From positions 1 to 35,646 of the forward strand of contig CAJWQX010000035.1 of NCBI GenBank assembly GCA_913045265.1: 35,646 nucleotides of DNA, read 5' to 3'. Both the position numbers and the translations under genes were made by a program. This document shows positions 1-9,349 of this stretch, one piece after another. Position 1 is the first letter of the stretch; each line of letters begins with the position of its first letter. The stretch comes from UBA11889 sp002313255. Lineage in GTDB: Bacteria; Pseudomonadota; Gammaproteobacteria; Pseudomonadales; Azotimanducaceae. Below the pieces are notes generated by a model. The model saw only the letters and a program-made list of their open reading frames with translations. It was not told the origin of the DNA and searched no databases.

Positions 1-1
1 A

Positions 2-2947
2 GAAGATCCTCGACATCAACGAGCGCTCTATACGAGCGGCCTCATTCATCTCTATCTGGGTGAAACCGAACAAGCAATACCGCTGTTTCAGCGTGTCGCC
101 ACAGCTGATCCCAAAGACCCATACGCCGCCTACTTTCTAGGCCAATCATTATTGCAGGCGGGCGAGCACGTGGAAGCGTCCCAATGGCTGCTTCAAGCGG
201 TTCAACTCGACCCGTACCTGCGGAGCGCGTACTGGGCCGCCGCGCAAGCATTGCGCAGAACAAAACGTGCTGCCGAAGCGACCCAACTGCTCGAAGACTA
301 TCAGCGGTTTGAACCCAATCCGGCGGCAAAGCTTGCTGGATTCTCATACAAACGCATGGGCCCTAAAGCCGAGGCATTGGCAGTATCGATGTCGCCCAAA
401 AGTCCCGCTGATGTTCCAAAAGGCGCCCTCTTTAGCGAACCCCAACATCTTGATCCCAGGGACTGGGATGATGCGACGCTAACGAGCGTTGACATCAACG
501 GAGATGTCCTAACCGACCTGGTAGTAACCACGAGCCAAGGCACCACCATCTTTCTAGGCAACCCGACAGGAGGCTTTACCAGCGTAGAAACTCATCCGCT
601 CATGAATCAAACCGGAGCCGCGCTCTGGGGCGATATTGATAACGACGGACTTGTCGACGTTGCCTTCTGCAGCCCAAAGGGAAGTCATCTCTGGCGTCAA
701 ACCACCCCCTCTCGGTGGGATACGGTGACGCTCGGTGCCAACGAACCATGCACCGCGGGTGCGTTGTTTGACAGTGACCACGACGGCGATCTGGACCTCT
801 TGGTGACTGGCCCAACTGGCAATCTATTGCTTTCCAACAATCGCGATGGAACCTTTCGGTCGATCGCCGAAGATATCGGCATTCGCGGTCAAGGCGGTAC
901 GCAAATCCTCGCGACCGATCTTGACGCCGATCGCGATCTCGACCTCATTATTCTTGGCACCACTGACCACCACGACATCTGGCGCAACGACCGGACGTGG
1001 CAATACGAGTCCCTATCCGAGTTGGCCGACCTGGGCGATAGCGCCATAAAAGCCCTCACCGTCGCAGACGTCGATGCCGACGGCTACAACGAAATTTATG
1101 CCTTGCAAGAGAGCAACGGATTGGAGGTATGGCAACACGATGGTTCGACTTGGTATCACAAAACGGTCGTTATGCCTTCGCAAACCACGCGTACATGGGA
1201 CGAGCTAGCCGTCAACGACTTTAATGGCGACGGGCACCCCGACTTGTTGCTTTCGGGTCCCTCCGGCTTTGACGTCTTGGATGTCACGGGCGGTGTTATT
1301 TTGTACTCGAGCGATATTGAGACGGCATCGGCGATCGCTGTAACCCTAGAAACCCAACGGGGACCCGCGGTCGTGGTCGCTGGAAAGACAGGGCTCCATG
1401 TGTGGCATCCCGGTCCCGGACGCCATCCTTTTCTCACCTTAATCCCCACGGGAAAAAGCGAAGCCCAACAAATGCGGTCGAATGCTTCCGGCATCGGCAC
1501 GCGTATTAAAGTCCGCAGCGGCGGCCGTTGGTCAATACTGGACGCGCTAGATTCGCATTCGGGACCGGGTCAAAGCCTGAGCCCCGTGAGCATAGGACTG
1601 GCCGGCGAGGAGACCGCCAATTTCATCGCGTTGGAGTGGTCTGATGGCGTATCTCAAACGGAAAGCAATCTGAGTACGGACGAGCTTCACACGGTAGCCG
1701 AACTCCAACGGCAACTCGCCAGTTGCCCCGTCGTCTTTGCCTGGGACGGATCTTCATATCGATTTGCCAGTGACGTACTCGGGGTTGGTGGACTCGGATT
1801 TTTTGCTGAACCCGGGAATTACAATCCGCCACGTCCGTTTGAACGGTACCTAATGCAGGCGGATCAACTGCGTCCACGCAACGGTCGCTACCTCATTAAA
1901 TTGGCCGAACCGATGGAAGAAGCCGCCTACCTCGACGCCGCGACAATCGACGTCTACGACTTACCCGACGACTGGTCGCTCGCCCTCGACGAACGCATGG
2001 GGGTCAGTGATCCAGCCGTCAGCGGCCGCGCAATTACCTACCGTCGTTCGGCTACGCCTAGCCGTGTCACAAATCAACAGGGCAAGGACGTCACGAAACT
2101 GACGGGCCGACGAGATGCCCGTGCCCCTGACCCCGGTAGGGTCGACCATCGATTCATCGGCCTTTTAGCCGAGGACCAAGTGCTCACGGTCGAATTCGAA
2201 GAACCCATTGAAACCAACGGCGCCGTGTTGCTTGCGGATGGTTGGTTAGAGTATGGCTACTCTCAAACGGTGTTTGCGGCGTGGCAAGCCGGGAAACGAT
2301 ATCAGGCACCCAGTCTCGAAGTTCGAGATCGCAACGGGATTTGGCAACCACTGTTAAAAGAATTCGGGTACCCGGCAGGCATGCCGAAGCAAATGGCGAT
2401 TCCACTAACCAACTTACCGCCCGGCACGAACGCGATTCGGCTCTCAACAAACATGGAAATATATTGGGATCGTCTCCAGATCGTTTGGGAAGAGCCGCTT
2501 CAAGACAGCTCTCCCATCACGATCCAACCCGTCTCCGCGCGAATCGGGAAAGTCGGGTTTCCCGAACGCACCACGGGCGAGCAACGACTACCTTATTATG
2601 ACTACAACAATCGCAGTCCGTACTGGGACACCAAGTATCAAGCAGGCTTTTATACGGCGCTCGGCGAGGCACACGAGCTGATCGAAAAAGTCGATGGCGC
2701 CCTGGCAATCATTGGTGGTGGTGAGGAAATTCATATGGAGTTTCCGGCACTGGCACCGGCTCAACCCGGTTATCGACGCTACTTTGTTCTCGACTTTCGC
2801 GGCTACGCGAAGGACATGGACTTGTACACCGAACACGGTGAAACCATCAATCCGCTGCCAAGTAGCCAAAATTTGGATACCCACGCATTGGCCCACCGGA
2901 ACCGATTGCACGAGCGCTACAATGTTCGTTTTCAGGCTGGCCTTTGA
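2..2947 (+). CDS. TPR + FG-GAP/VCBS repeat + ASPIC/UnbV protein, 5' end outside the window
   Basis: The frame is open from base 2, so the start lies upstream; 981 residues are visible. The first ~115 residues form TPR-like helical pairs (for example LGETEQAIPLFQRV and the pair ending at AVQLDP). From about residue 160 come at least six FG-GAP/VCBS calcium-loop motifs (DINGDVLTDL, DIDNDGLVDV, DSDHDGDLDL, DLDADRDLDL, DVDADGYNEI, DFNGDGHPDL), which predict a beta-propeller. An ASPIC/UnbV-like segment follows near residues 490-560 (NASGIGTRIKV). The remaining ~400 residues, opening with SCPVVFAWDG, are a further beta-rich region without a function I can name. The family is generally extracytoplasmic, but the signal sequence is not visible. 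The multiheme cytochrome gene starts 85 nt downstream on the same strand. Partner and substrate are unknown. Confidence 0.9.
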   Translation, partial: EDPRHQRALYTSGLIHLYLGETEQAIPLFQRVATADPKDPYAAYFLGQSLLQAGEHVEASQWLLQAVQLDPYLRSAYWAAAQALRRTKRAAEATQLLEDYQRFEPNPAAKLAGFSYKRMGPKAEALAVSMSPKSPADVPKGALFSEPQHLDPRDWDDATLTSVDINGDVLTDLVVTTSQGTTIFLGNPTGGFTSVETHPLMNQTGAALWGDIDNDGLVDVAFCSPKGSHLWRQTTPSRWDTVTLGANEPCTAGALFDSDHDGDLDLLVTGPTGNLLLSNNRDGTFRSIAEDIGIRGQGGTQILATDLDADRDLDLIILGTTDHHDIWRNDRTWQYESLSELADLGDSAIKALTVADVDADGYNEIYALQESNGLEVWQHDGSTWYHKTVVMPSQTTRTWDELAVNDFNGDGHPDLLLSGPSGFDVLDVTGGVILYSSDIETASAIAVTLETQRGPAVVVAGKTGLHVWHPGPGRHPFLTLIPTGKSEAQQMRSNASGIGTRIKVRSGGRWSILDALDSHSGPGQSLSPVSIGLAGEETANFIALEWSDGVSQTESNLSTDELHTVAELQRQLASCPVVFAWDGSSYRFASDVLGVGGLGFFAEPGNYNPPRPFERYLMQADQLRPRNGRYLIKLAEPMEEAAYLDAATIDVYDLPDDWSLALDERMGVSDPAVSGRAITYRRSATPSRVTNQQGKDVTKLTGRRDARAPDPGRVDHRFIGLLAEDQVLTVEFEEPIETNGAVLLADGWLEYGYSQTVFAAWQAGKRYQAPSLEVRDRNGIWQPLLKEFGYPAGMPKQMAIPLTNLPPGTNAIRLSTNMEIYWDRLQIVWEEPLQDSSPITIQPVSARIGKVGFPERTTGEQRLPYYDYNNRSPYWDTKYQAGFYTALGEAHELIEKVDGALAIIGGGEEIHMEFPALAPAQPGYRRYFVLDFRGYAKDMDLYTEHGETINPLPSSQNLDTHALAHRNRLHERYNVRFQAGL

Positions 2948-3032
2948 CTCTTGATGCCACAATGTCTGACACAACAGTGCGGTCGATTCCCGCGGTATCG
3001 CATATCCACTTATTTCATTAGCAGGACACGTC

Positions 3033-5753
3033 TTGCAAGCCGCTGAGGTCGTCAGCCCAGGACTACGTAAACTGCTCGTCGCTGTCATGGTGATTTTTTC
3101 GCTGCTGGTCGTCGACTCCGTCTACCTCGCGACCGTCACGTTCTTGCAGTGGTTGAACGACGTCACTCTTGAAAACGCCGTCTATCAGACCGCGTTTCTG
3201 GCACACCTTGCCCTTGGTATTGTCATTATCGTCCCATCGATCGTTTACGCGATCCTCCACCTGCGGCGTGCCATCGATCGACCCAATCGGATTGCCGTGC
3301 GTCTCGGACTCGCACTTTTTGTCACGCTAGTGGTTCTATTGATCACCGGTGTCGCCCTAACCCGCGGCATGCCTATCGTTGAAATACGAGATCCGCTCGG
3401 GCGCGAAAGCCTTTACTGGTTGCACGTTATCGCGCCGTTAGTTCTCGCCTGGCTCTTTATCCTGCACCGCTTAGCTGGATCGCGCATTCGGTGGGGAACG
3501 GGGATCGGCATTGGCGTGGCAAGCATCGGGCTCAGCGTGGCCGGCGTGTGGCTGAGCGAAACACAGCGTGTCGAGCGTACGCTCGCCCCAGAACCATATT
3601 TCTTTCCCTCACTTGCTCGACCGGCCGATGGACGATTCATCGACGCGGCCGATCTGATGCGCGACGAATACTGCGCCGGATGCCACCAAGATATCCATGC
3701 TCAGTGGCAATATAGCGCTCATCGGTTCGCCTCATTTAATAATCCCGCCTACCTATTTTCGGTGCGCAACACGCGCCAAATGGCCATGGCGCGCGACGGT
3801 AACGTTCGCGCCGCTCGGTTTTGCGCGGGATGCCACGATCCAGTCCCGCTCTTTTCCGGCGCCTTTGACGACCCCGACTTTGACGACGTAAAACATCCAA
3901 CGGCCGACGCGGGCATTACCTGTGTCGCATGCCATGCCATCGAACAATTGAATAGTCCACGCGGAAATGCCGATTATCTAATCAGCGCGCCCGAACACTA
4001 TCCTTTTGCGTTTTCAGACGACCCAAGGTTAGTGTGGCTGAACGGCATCCTTATTAAAGGGAAGCCGTCGTTCCATAAAAAGACCTTCCTAAAACCACTC
4101 CACAAGAGCGCTGAATTTTGTGGCACATGTCATAAAGTTCATCTACCGAAGGAACTCAACCATTACCGCTGGCTTCGGGGCCAAAATCATTACGACTCGT
4201 ATCTCCTGAGCGGCGTCTCGGGACACGGTGTCGCAAGCTTCTATTACCCTGATCAAGCGGTCGACAATTGCAACGAGTGCCACATGCCGTTAACGCCTTC
4301 GTCGGATTTCGGGGCAAAACCTGACCCGCTGACAGGCACCATGGCGATTCACGGTCACCATTTTCCTGCTGCCAACACCGCGATACCGCACCTACTCGAC
4401 ATGCCACCGGGCGTGAATGAAAAACATCGATCGATTCTGAAAAACTCGCTTCGAGTCGATATCTTTGCGGTTCGCGAAGGTGTCAACATCGAGGCACCCG
4501 TGGATGACGCCATACGCCCCAGCGTCCCGATGCTCAAACCAGGGTCGACGTATCTCATCGACATCGTCATCCGAACACTGACGCTCGGGCATCTATTTTC
4601 TGAGGGGACCGCAGATTCGAATCAGATCTGGCTCGACGTGGCCGCGACGACTGAGGGCAAGACCATCGGTCGCAGCGGTGCCCTTCGCAATAGCGACGGT
4701 GGACTCGATCCATGGTCGCACTTTGTCAACGCCTATGTCCTCGATCGTCGGGGCACGCGGATCGATCGCCGCAATGCCGAAGACATTTTCACCAAACTCT
4801 ACGATCATCAAATCCCACCCGGCGCCGCGGACGTGATTCAGTATCGTCTTGAGATTCCCGCATCCGTGACTTCCCCCATCGAGCTCACGGCACGTTTGCA
4901 GTATCGAAAATTTGATACCGCATACACCCGCGCCTTCCTCGGAGACGCGTTCGTGCGTAACGACCTTCCAGTAACAACGATCGCCGAAGACCGCGTAGTG
5001 TTCCCGAACACGGGAGCCAGCCAAACTGATTCTCCGGCCATACCAGAATGGCAGCGTTGGAACGACTACGGTATTGGGTTATTGCGGAAACCAGATCGTG
5101 GACAACTTCGGCAAGCAGAAGCCGCCTTTCGCCACGTGATAAAACTGCATCGCCCCGAAGGTGCGCTGAATTTGGCTCGTGTACTCCTTCGCGAGGGTCG
5201 GTTGGACGAAGCCGTCGACGCATTGCAATCGGCCAGCACGCAAGGAGCGTACCCATGGTCCATCGATTGGTTCGGTGGATTGGTGGATCTCCAGAACGGT
5301 AATTTAGATGCCGCCATCGATGCATTTAACGCGCTTACTCAAACCAACTACCCGGAAGCTAGAGCACGGGGCTTCGATTTCTCCTTAGACTACAGGCTGC
5401 AAAATACTTTGGCGCAAACGTTATTTGAGCGGTCGAAATTAGCCGCCTCCGACCGCATGGAGGTCGAATGGTTAGATCGAGCCGCCAATCACTACCAGCA
5501 ATCCCTGCAGATCGACCCCGAAAACGTGACCGCCCATTACGGTCTCACTCAGGTCTTCGCCCGTCTTGATCGTTCGACTCAGGCCGAAAAACACCGCCGA
5601 CTTCACGAGAAGTATCGGCGTGACGACAACGCCCACGATCTCGCGTTAGCGTCGGCCCGACGGAGCGATCCGGCCGCTAACCACGCTTCAGAGGCTGTGG
5701 TGATCTACGAGTTGCAACGTCGCGGAGCATACGGTTTGCCGGTCGACCGATGA
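3033..5753 (+). CDS. Membrane-anchored five-heme c-type cytochrome with C-terminal TPR region
   Basis: 906 residues from a TTG start; an in-frame ATG at 3087 (residue 19) is an alternative. The N-terminus has about five hydrophobic segments (residues ~14-40, 52-77, 88-109, 128-147, 154-174). Histidines H58 and H76 in one segment and H131 and H145 in another could ligate b-type heme, as in membrane cytochrome b domains (inference). A periplasmic region follows with five CXXCH motifs: C214-H218, C264-H268, C297-H301, C363-H367 and C413-H417. This resembles cytochrome c554/NapC-type multiheme proteins. After a beta-rich linker, residues ~680-880 are TPR-like (LREGRLDEAVDAL, NGNLDAAIDAF, YQQSLQIDPENVTAHYGL). 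Expected role: electron transfer between the quinone pool or membrane and a periplasmic partner. The stop overlaps the next gene by ATGA, so the two are probably translated together. The substrate is unknown. Confidence 0.9.
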   Translation: MQAAEVVSPGLRKLLVAVMVIFSLLVVDSVYLATVTFLQWLNDVTLENAVYQTAFLAHLALGIVIIVPSIVYAILHLRRAIDRPNRIAVRLGLALFVTLVVLLITGVALTRGMPIVEIRDPLGRESLYWLHVIAPLVLAWLFILHRLAGSRIRWGTGIGIGVASIGLSVAGVWLSETQRVERTLAPEPYFFPSLARPADGRFIDAADLMRDEYCAGCHQDIHAQWQYSAHRFASFNNPAYLFSVRNTRQMAMARDGNVRAARFCAGCHDPVPLFSGAFDDPDFDDVKHPTADAGITCVACHAIEQLNSPRGNADYLISAPEHYPFAFSDDPRLVWLNGILIKGKPSFHKKTFLKPLHKSAEFCGTCHKVHLPKELNHYRWLRGQNHYDSYLLSGVSGHGVASFYYPDQAVDNCNECHMPLTPSSDFGAKPDPLTGTMAIHGHHFPAANTAIPHLLDMPPGVNEKHRSILKNSLRVDIFAVREGVNIEAPVDDAIRPSVPMLKPGSTYLIDIVIRTLTLGHLFSEGTADSNQIWLDVAATTEGKTIGRSGALRNSDGGLDPWSHFVNAYVLDRRGTRIDRRNAEDIFTKLYDHQIPPGAADVIQYRLEIPASVTSPIELTARLQYRKFDTAYTRAFLGDAFVRNDLPVTTIAEDRVVFPNTGASQTDSPAIPEWQRWNDYGIGLLRKPDRGQLRQAEAAFRHVIKLHRPEGALNLARVLLREGRLDEAVDALQSASTQGAYPWSIDWFGGLVDLQNGNLDAAIDAFNALTQTNYPEARARGFDFSLDYRLQNTLAQTLFERSKLAASDRMEVEWLDRAANHYQQSLQIDPENVTAHYGLTQVFARLDRSTQAEKHRRLHEKYRRDDNAHDLALASARRSDPAANHASEAVVIYELQRRGAYGLPVDR

Positions 5754-7570
5754 GTGATACCGAACGCGACGAAGCACGCATTCGACAGGCTTTCCAACGA
5801 TCACTCATCGCGATCGCCGCCGTCATCCTTATCGGACTTCTTGTTCTCCTCGGGCAGCGATTCAATCGCACGGAACCGAAGCCGATTGAGCTCCGCGAGG
5901 CGCTCGGGCCAAGCAGTATCAAGCGCGATACCCTGAGCACACCGGACCTTGTCTTCACGGATATCACCTCGTCCGCAGGCCTCGACTTTACACACGTCAA
6001 CGGCGCCTACGGCGAACGCCTCTTGCCTGAGACCATGGGTGGGGGTGTTGCGTTCCTTGATTTTGACAACGACGGTCATCAAGACATCGTCCTCGTGAAT
6101 TCGAATAACTGGCCGTGGCACGCGACGCCCGGACCATCGCCTCGCTCTCGTCTCTATAGGAACAACGGCGATGGAACGTTCAACGACATCACGCTAGACG
6201 CCGCATTCGACGTCAGACTATACGGGATGGGCATCGCAGTCGGTGACTACGATAGCGATGGTTACGTTGACGTATTTATTTCTGCGTACGGCAGTAACAA
6301 ATTAATGCGCAACATTCGCGGGACGCATTTTGAGGACGCTACGGCGGATACCGGCGTTGCCGGCGCAAACGATGCGTGGAGTACCAGCGCCGCGTTCTTC
6401 GACTTTGACCACGATGACGACCTCGACCTTTTCGTCACCAACTACGTCGGCTGGTCGAGGGAAATCGATCGCGAAGTCGATTATCGACTGACAGGTATTG
6501 GTCGGGCGTACGGGCCGCCAACCGATTTCTCGGGCACCCATAACTACCTTTACCGAAACGACAACGGGCAATTCGTCGATGTCACGATAGAGGCTGGCAT
6601 CGCAGTGACTCAGGAGGGGTCCCCACTGGCAGTCGGTAAAGGGCTCGCAGTACTCCCCGTCGATATTAATGGCGACGGCTGGCTCGATCTAGCGGTTGCC
6701 AATGATACCGTCCGCAATTTTCTTTTCGTCAATCAGCAAGACGGTGGTTTTCTAGAGCGTGGGGTCGATTACGGGTTTGCCTTTGATAGCGCTGGATTAG
6801 CGACCGGCGCGATGGGCATCGACGCTGCTCGCAATGGCGATAACGGCAGTCTTTCGCTTGCCATCGGTAACTTTGCTAACGAGATGTCGTCGTTCTACGT
6901 GTTAAGGGAAAACGAAGACGTGTTCAGCGATAACGCCATTGTCGCGGGTATTGGCGCCGACTCACGCCGAGCACTCACCTTCGGTCTCGTATTTTTCGAC
7001 GCGGATCTTGATGGACGACTCGACCTTCTCGCAACCAACGGCCACGTCGAACCGGATATCAACCGCGTCCAAGCAAGTCAGCAATATCGCCAGCCCGTGC
7101 AGTTATTCTGGAACTGCCCGTCCAAATGTTCTCGCCCATACCAGCTCGCTCGGAATACCGGTGATCTTGGGATCGCACGCGCCGGCCGAGGAGCCGCGTA
7201 CGCGGACATCGATGGCGATGGAGATCTCGACATCATCCTGACTCAGGTCAATGGCAAGGCCTCGTTGTTGCGAAACGACGTAGCAACGGACAACCACTGG
7301 GTGCGCTTGCAGCTTAAATCCAAACCGCCCAACCCGAACGCAATCGGCGCGACGGTTACGTTGTTGTCACCAAACGGGCAGCAGCATCGAACCGTGATGC
7401 CAACCCGCAGCTACCTATCCCAAGTCGAATTACCACTCACGTTTGGGCTCGGGCCAACGGAGACGATTCAACAAGTTACCGTACGCTGGCCCAACGGTAC
7501 CATCGAAGCGTGGAACGATCTTGACGTCGATCGCCTCCACATCCTACGTCAGGGCCATATCGAACCCTGA
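5750..7570 (+). CDS. CRTAC1-like FG-GAP repeat + ASPIC/UnbV protein with N-terminal membrane anchor
   Basis: 606 residues. The ATG overlaps the cytochrome stop (ATGA). Residues ~19-36 are a hydrophobic segment after a short charged head, which fits an uncleaved signal anchor that places the rest outside the inner membrane. FG-GAP/VCBS calcium-loop motifs run from about residue 100 to 490 (DFDNDGHQDI, DYDSDGYVDV, DFDHDDDLDL, DINGDGWLDL, DADLDGRLDL, DIDGDGDLDI). They are followed by a canonical ASPIC/UnbV domain near 525-590 (NPNAIGATVTLL, FGLGPTETI, VTVRWPNGT). The propeller fold is inferred from the repeats. Overlap with the multiheme cytochrome suggests the two proteins act together in the periplasm. 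No catalytic residues can be assigned. Confidence 0.92.
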   Translation: MSDTERDEARIRQAFQRSLIAIAAVILIGLLVLLGQRFNRTEPKPIELREALGPSSIKRDTLSTPDLVFTDITSSAGLDFTHVNGAYGERLLPETMGGGVAFLDFDNDGHQDIVLVNSNNWPWHATPGPSPRSRLYRNNGDGTFNDITLDAAFDVRLYGMGIAVGDYDSDGYVDVFISAYGSNKLMRNIRGTHFEDATADTGVAGANDAWSTSAAFFDFDHDDDLDLFVTNYVGWSREIDREVDYRLTGIGRAYGPPTDFSGTHNYLYRNDNGQFVDVTIEAGIAVTQEGSPLAVGKGLAVLPVDINGDGWLDLAVANDTVRNFLFVNQQDGGFLERGVDYGFAFDSAGLATGAMGIDAARNGDNGSLSLAIGNFANEMSSFYVLRENEDVFSDNAIVAGIGADSRRALTFGLVFFDADLDGRLDLLATNGHVEPDINRVQASQQYRQPVQLFWNCPSKCSRPYQLARNTGDLGIARAGRGAAYADIDGDGDLDIILTQVNGKASLLRNDVATDNHWVRLQLKSKPPNPNAIGATVTLLSPNGQQHRTVMPTRSYLSQVELPLTFGLGPTETIQQVTVRWPNGTIEAWNDLDVDRLHILRQGHIEP

Positions 7571-7659
7571 GGCAGAAGTGGTAATTCGAACAATTTAGTC
7601 GGTTCTCAACAGGCAATCGTGTTCTATGCTTGAGGTCCACTGTGATAGCGGGCAGCAAC

Positions 7660-9231
7660 ATGGCACCGAACATCGTCTTCGCCTTCGCCGACGACTGGGG
7701 TCGCTACGCTAGTGCTTACCAAAAACACGAGGGCTCTCAATCTCTCTCGGCGCTCATCGATACGCCGCATTTCGACCGAGTCGCCCGCGAAGGTGCGCTT
7801 TTTTTAAACGCATTGGTACCGGCACCTTCCTGTACGCCGTGCCGCAGCTCAATTTTGTCGGGCCAATATTTCTGGCAAACCGGCTTAGGCGCTATCCTTG
7901 TGGGCGCCGTCTGGGACGACAACATCCCGACCTTTCCCATCGAACTGGAAAATAGGGGCGACTATTTCATCGGGTATCAGTACAAGGTGTGGAGTCCTGG
8001 ACGTACGACGAATGCGCCGATCGGAGCCGAGAGGACCCAGTACCAACCCGCCGGTTACCAATTCAATCAGTTTTCTCACTGGGTAACCGAGAACGCGGCC
8101 GAATTCGGGATCGAGGGTGCCAAGCAAGTGTTATACGGCGAGACCCGCCAAAACTTCCGTGCGTTTCTCGATGCTCGTCCCGACGACAAGCCCTTCTGCT
8201 ATTGGTGGGGACCCACCAACACCCACCGAACATGGGAACGTGGTTCGGGTCACGCCCTCTGGGACATCGATCCCGATGCTGTGCGGGGACACTTACCGGC
8301 GTTCCTCCCAGACGTCCACGAAATACGCGAGGACGCCGCCGATTACCTTGGCGAGTGTCTCGCCGTCGACCAAGGCATCGGCATCCTTCTTGACGAACTA
8401 GCGCTCGCAAACGTGCTAGAAAATACCTTATTTGTTGTCAGCGGCGATCATGGAATTCCCGGAATACCTAGAGCGAAATGCAACCTGTACGATATCGGTT
8501 GCGAGGTTGCACTCGCTGCACGCTGGCCAGGCCACATCGAACCTGGACGGGTCATTGACGACTTCGTGAACCTCATGGATCTCGCGCCGACATTCTGCGA
8601 GGCGGGCGGCATTGATCCTCCCAAGACCATGACGGCTAAGAGTCTGATACCCATACTTAAAAGCAGCGCGAGCGGGCAAATTGACAGTTCGAGAGATTTT
8701 GTGGTCACTGGCCGTGAACGTCATGTCCATGTCGCCCGTGACGGCTACCTTCCCTACCCCCAGCGATCTCTACGCACGAAGGACTATATCTATATTATTA
8801 ACTTCGAGCCCGATCGCTGGCCCATGGGCGACCCGGCGGGCCTCGACGATCCTTCAACACCCACGCCGGACTATGACCAGTTGGCATACAACACGATGGT
8901 TGCCTACGCCGATTTAGACGCCAGCCCGACAAAAGCCTGGATGATTCATCATCGCGAAGAACTCGATGTCGAGCCGCTGTACCAACTCGCTTTCGGAAAG
9001 CGTCCACGTGAAGAACTCTACGATCTCAACGATGATCCGGATTACATGCATAACGTCGCCGACGATCCCACATACGCAAATATTCGCAAAGCCATGCAAG
9101 AGCGCTTGTTCTCTGTTCTTCGGGAACAGAACGATCCACGTCTCATGGAACAGCCATGTCGTTACGAAATGGAGCCCTACGCAGGGCCCTTAGCGGAATT
9201 TCAAATGCCACCACCAAAGAACTCGAATTAA
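7660..9231 (+). CDS. Sulfatase, alkaline-phosphatase superfamily, Cys-type
   Basis: 523 residues from the ATG at 7660. TTG 7630 and GTG 7642 would add up to ten residues, but the ATG places the conserved sulfatase N-terminus (APNIVFAFADDWG) right at the start. The metal-binding pair D11-D12 and the signature C58-T-P-C-R62 are visible. C58 is the residue expected to be oxidised to formylglycine by a sulfatase-modifying enzyme, which is not in this window. A later GDHG motif fits the metal-binding C-terminal half. I see no signal peptide with this start, so the enzyme may act in the cytoplasm, or the true start could be missed. It lies 89 nt behind the FG-GAP gene on the same strand; co-transcription is possible. 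The sulfate ester substrate is unknown. Confidence 0.9.
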   Translation: MAPNIVFAFADDWGRYASAYQKHEGSQSLSALIDTPHFDRVAREGALFLNALVPAPSCTPCRSSILSGQYFWQTGLGAILVGAVWDDNIPTFPIELENRGDYFIGYQYKVWSPGRTTNAPIGAERTQYQPAGYQFNQFSHWVTENAAEFGIEGAKQVLYGETRQNFRAFLDARPDDKPFCYWWGPTNTHRTWERGSGHALWDIDPDAVRGHLPAFLPDVHEIREDAADYLGECLAVDQGIGILLDELALANVLENTLFVVSGDHGIPGIPRAKCNLYDIGCEVALAARWPGHIEPGRVIDDFVNLMDLAPTFCEAGGIDPPKTMTAKSLIPILKSSASGQIDSSRDFVVTGRERHVHVARDGYLPYPQRSLRTKDYIYIINFEPDRWPMGDPAGLDDPSTPTPDYDQLAYNTMVAYADLDASPTKAWMIHHREELDVEPLYQLAFGKRPREELYDLNDDPDYMHNVADDPTYANIRKAMQERLFSVLREQNDPRLMEQPCRYEMEPYAGPLAEFQMPPPKNSN

Positions 9232-9349
9232 CTTCATATAATTATCTTATCTAATTGATTTATATTATTTTTTATAGAATTGAGTCGGTGTAACAATTCG
9301 CGGTACGCTAAGCAGCCAAAACGATCAAACTCAGACCAAAAGGAGACTT
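9232..9349 (+). promoter_or_regulatory. AT-rich leader upstream of the SDR gene
   Basis: The first ~65 nt after the sulfatase stop are almost entirely A and T (9232-9285), in strong contrast with the flanks. TTGATT at 9255-9260 and TAGAAT at 9275-9280 look promoter-like, but the spacing is short. I read this as the likely promoter region, possibly with an UP element or nucleoid-protein site, for the gene starting at 9350. No GC-rich terminator hairpin for the sulfatase is visible. Confidence 0.35.
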
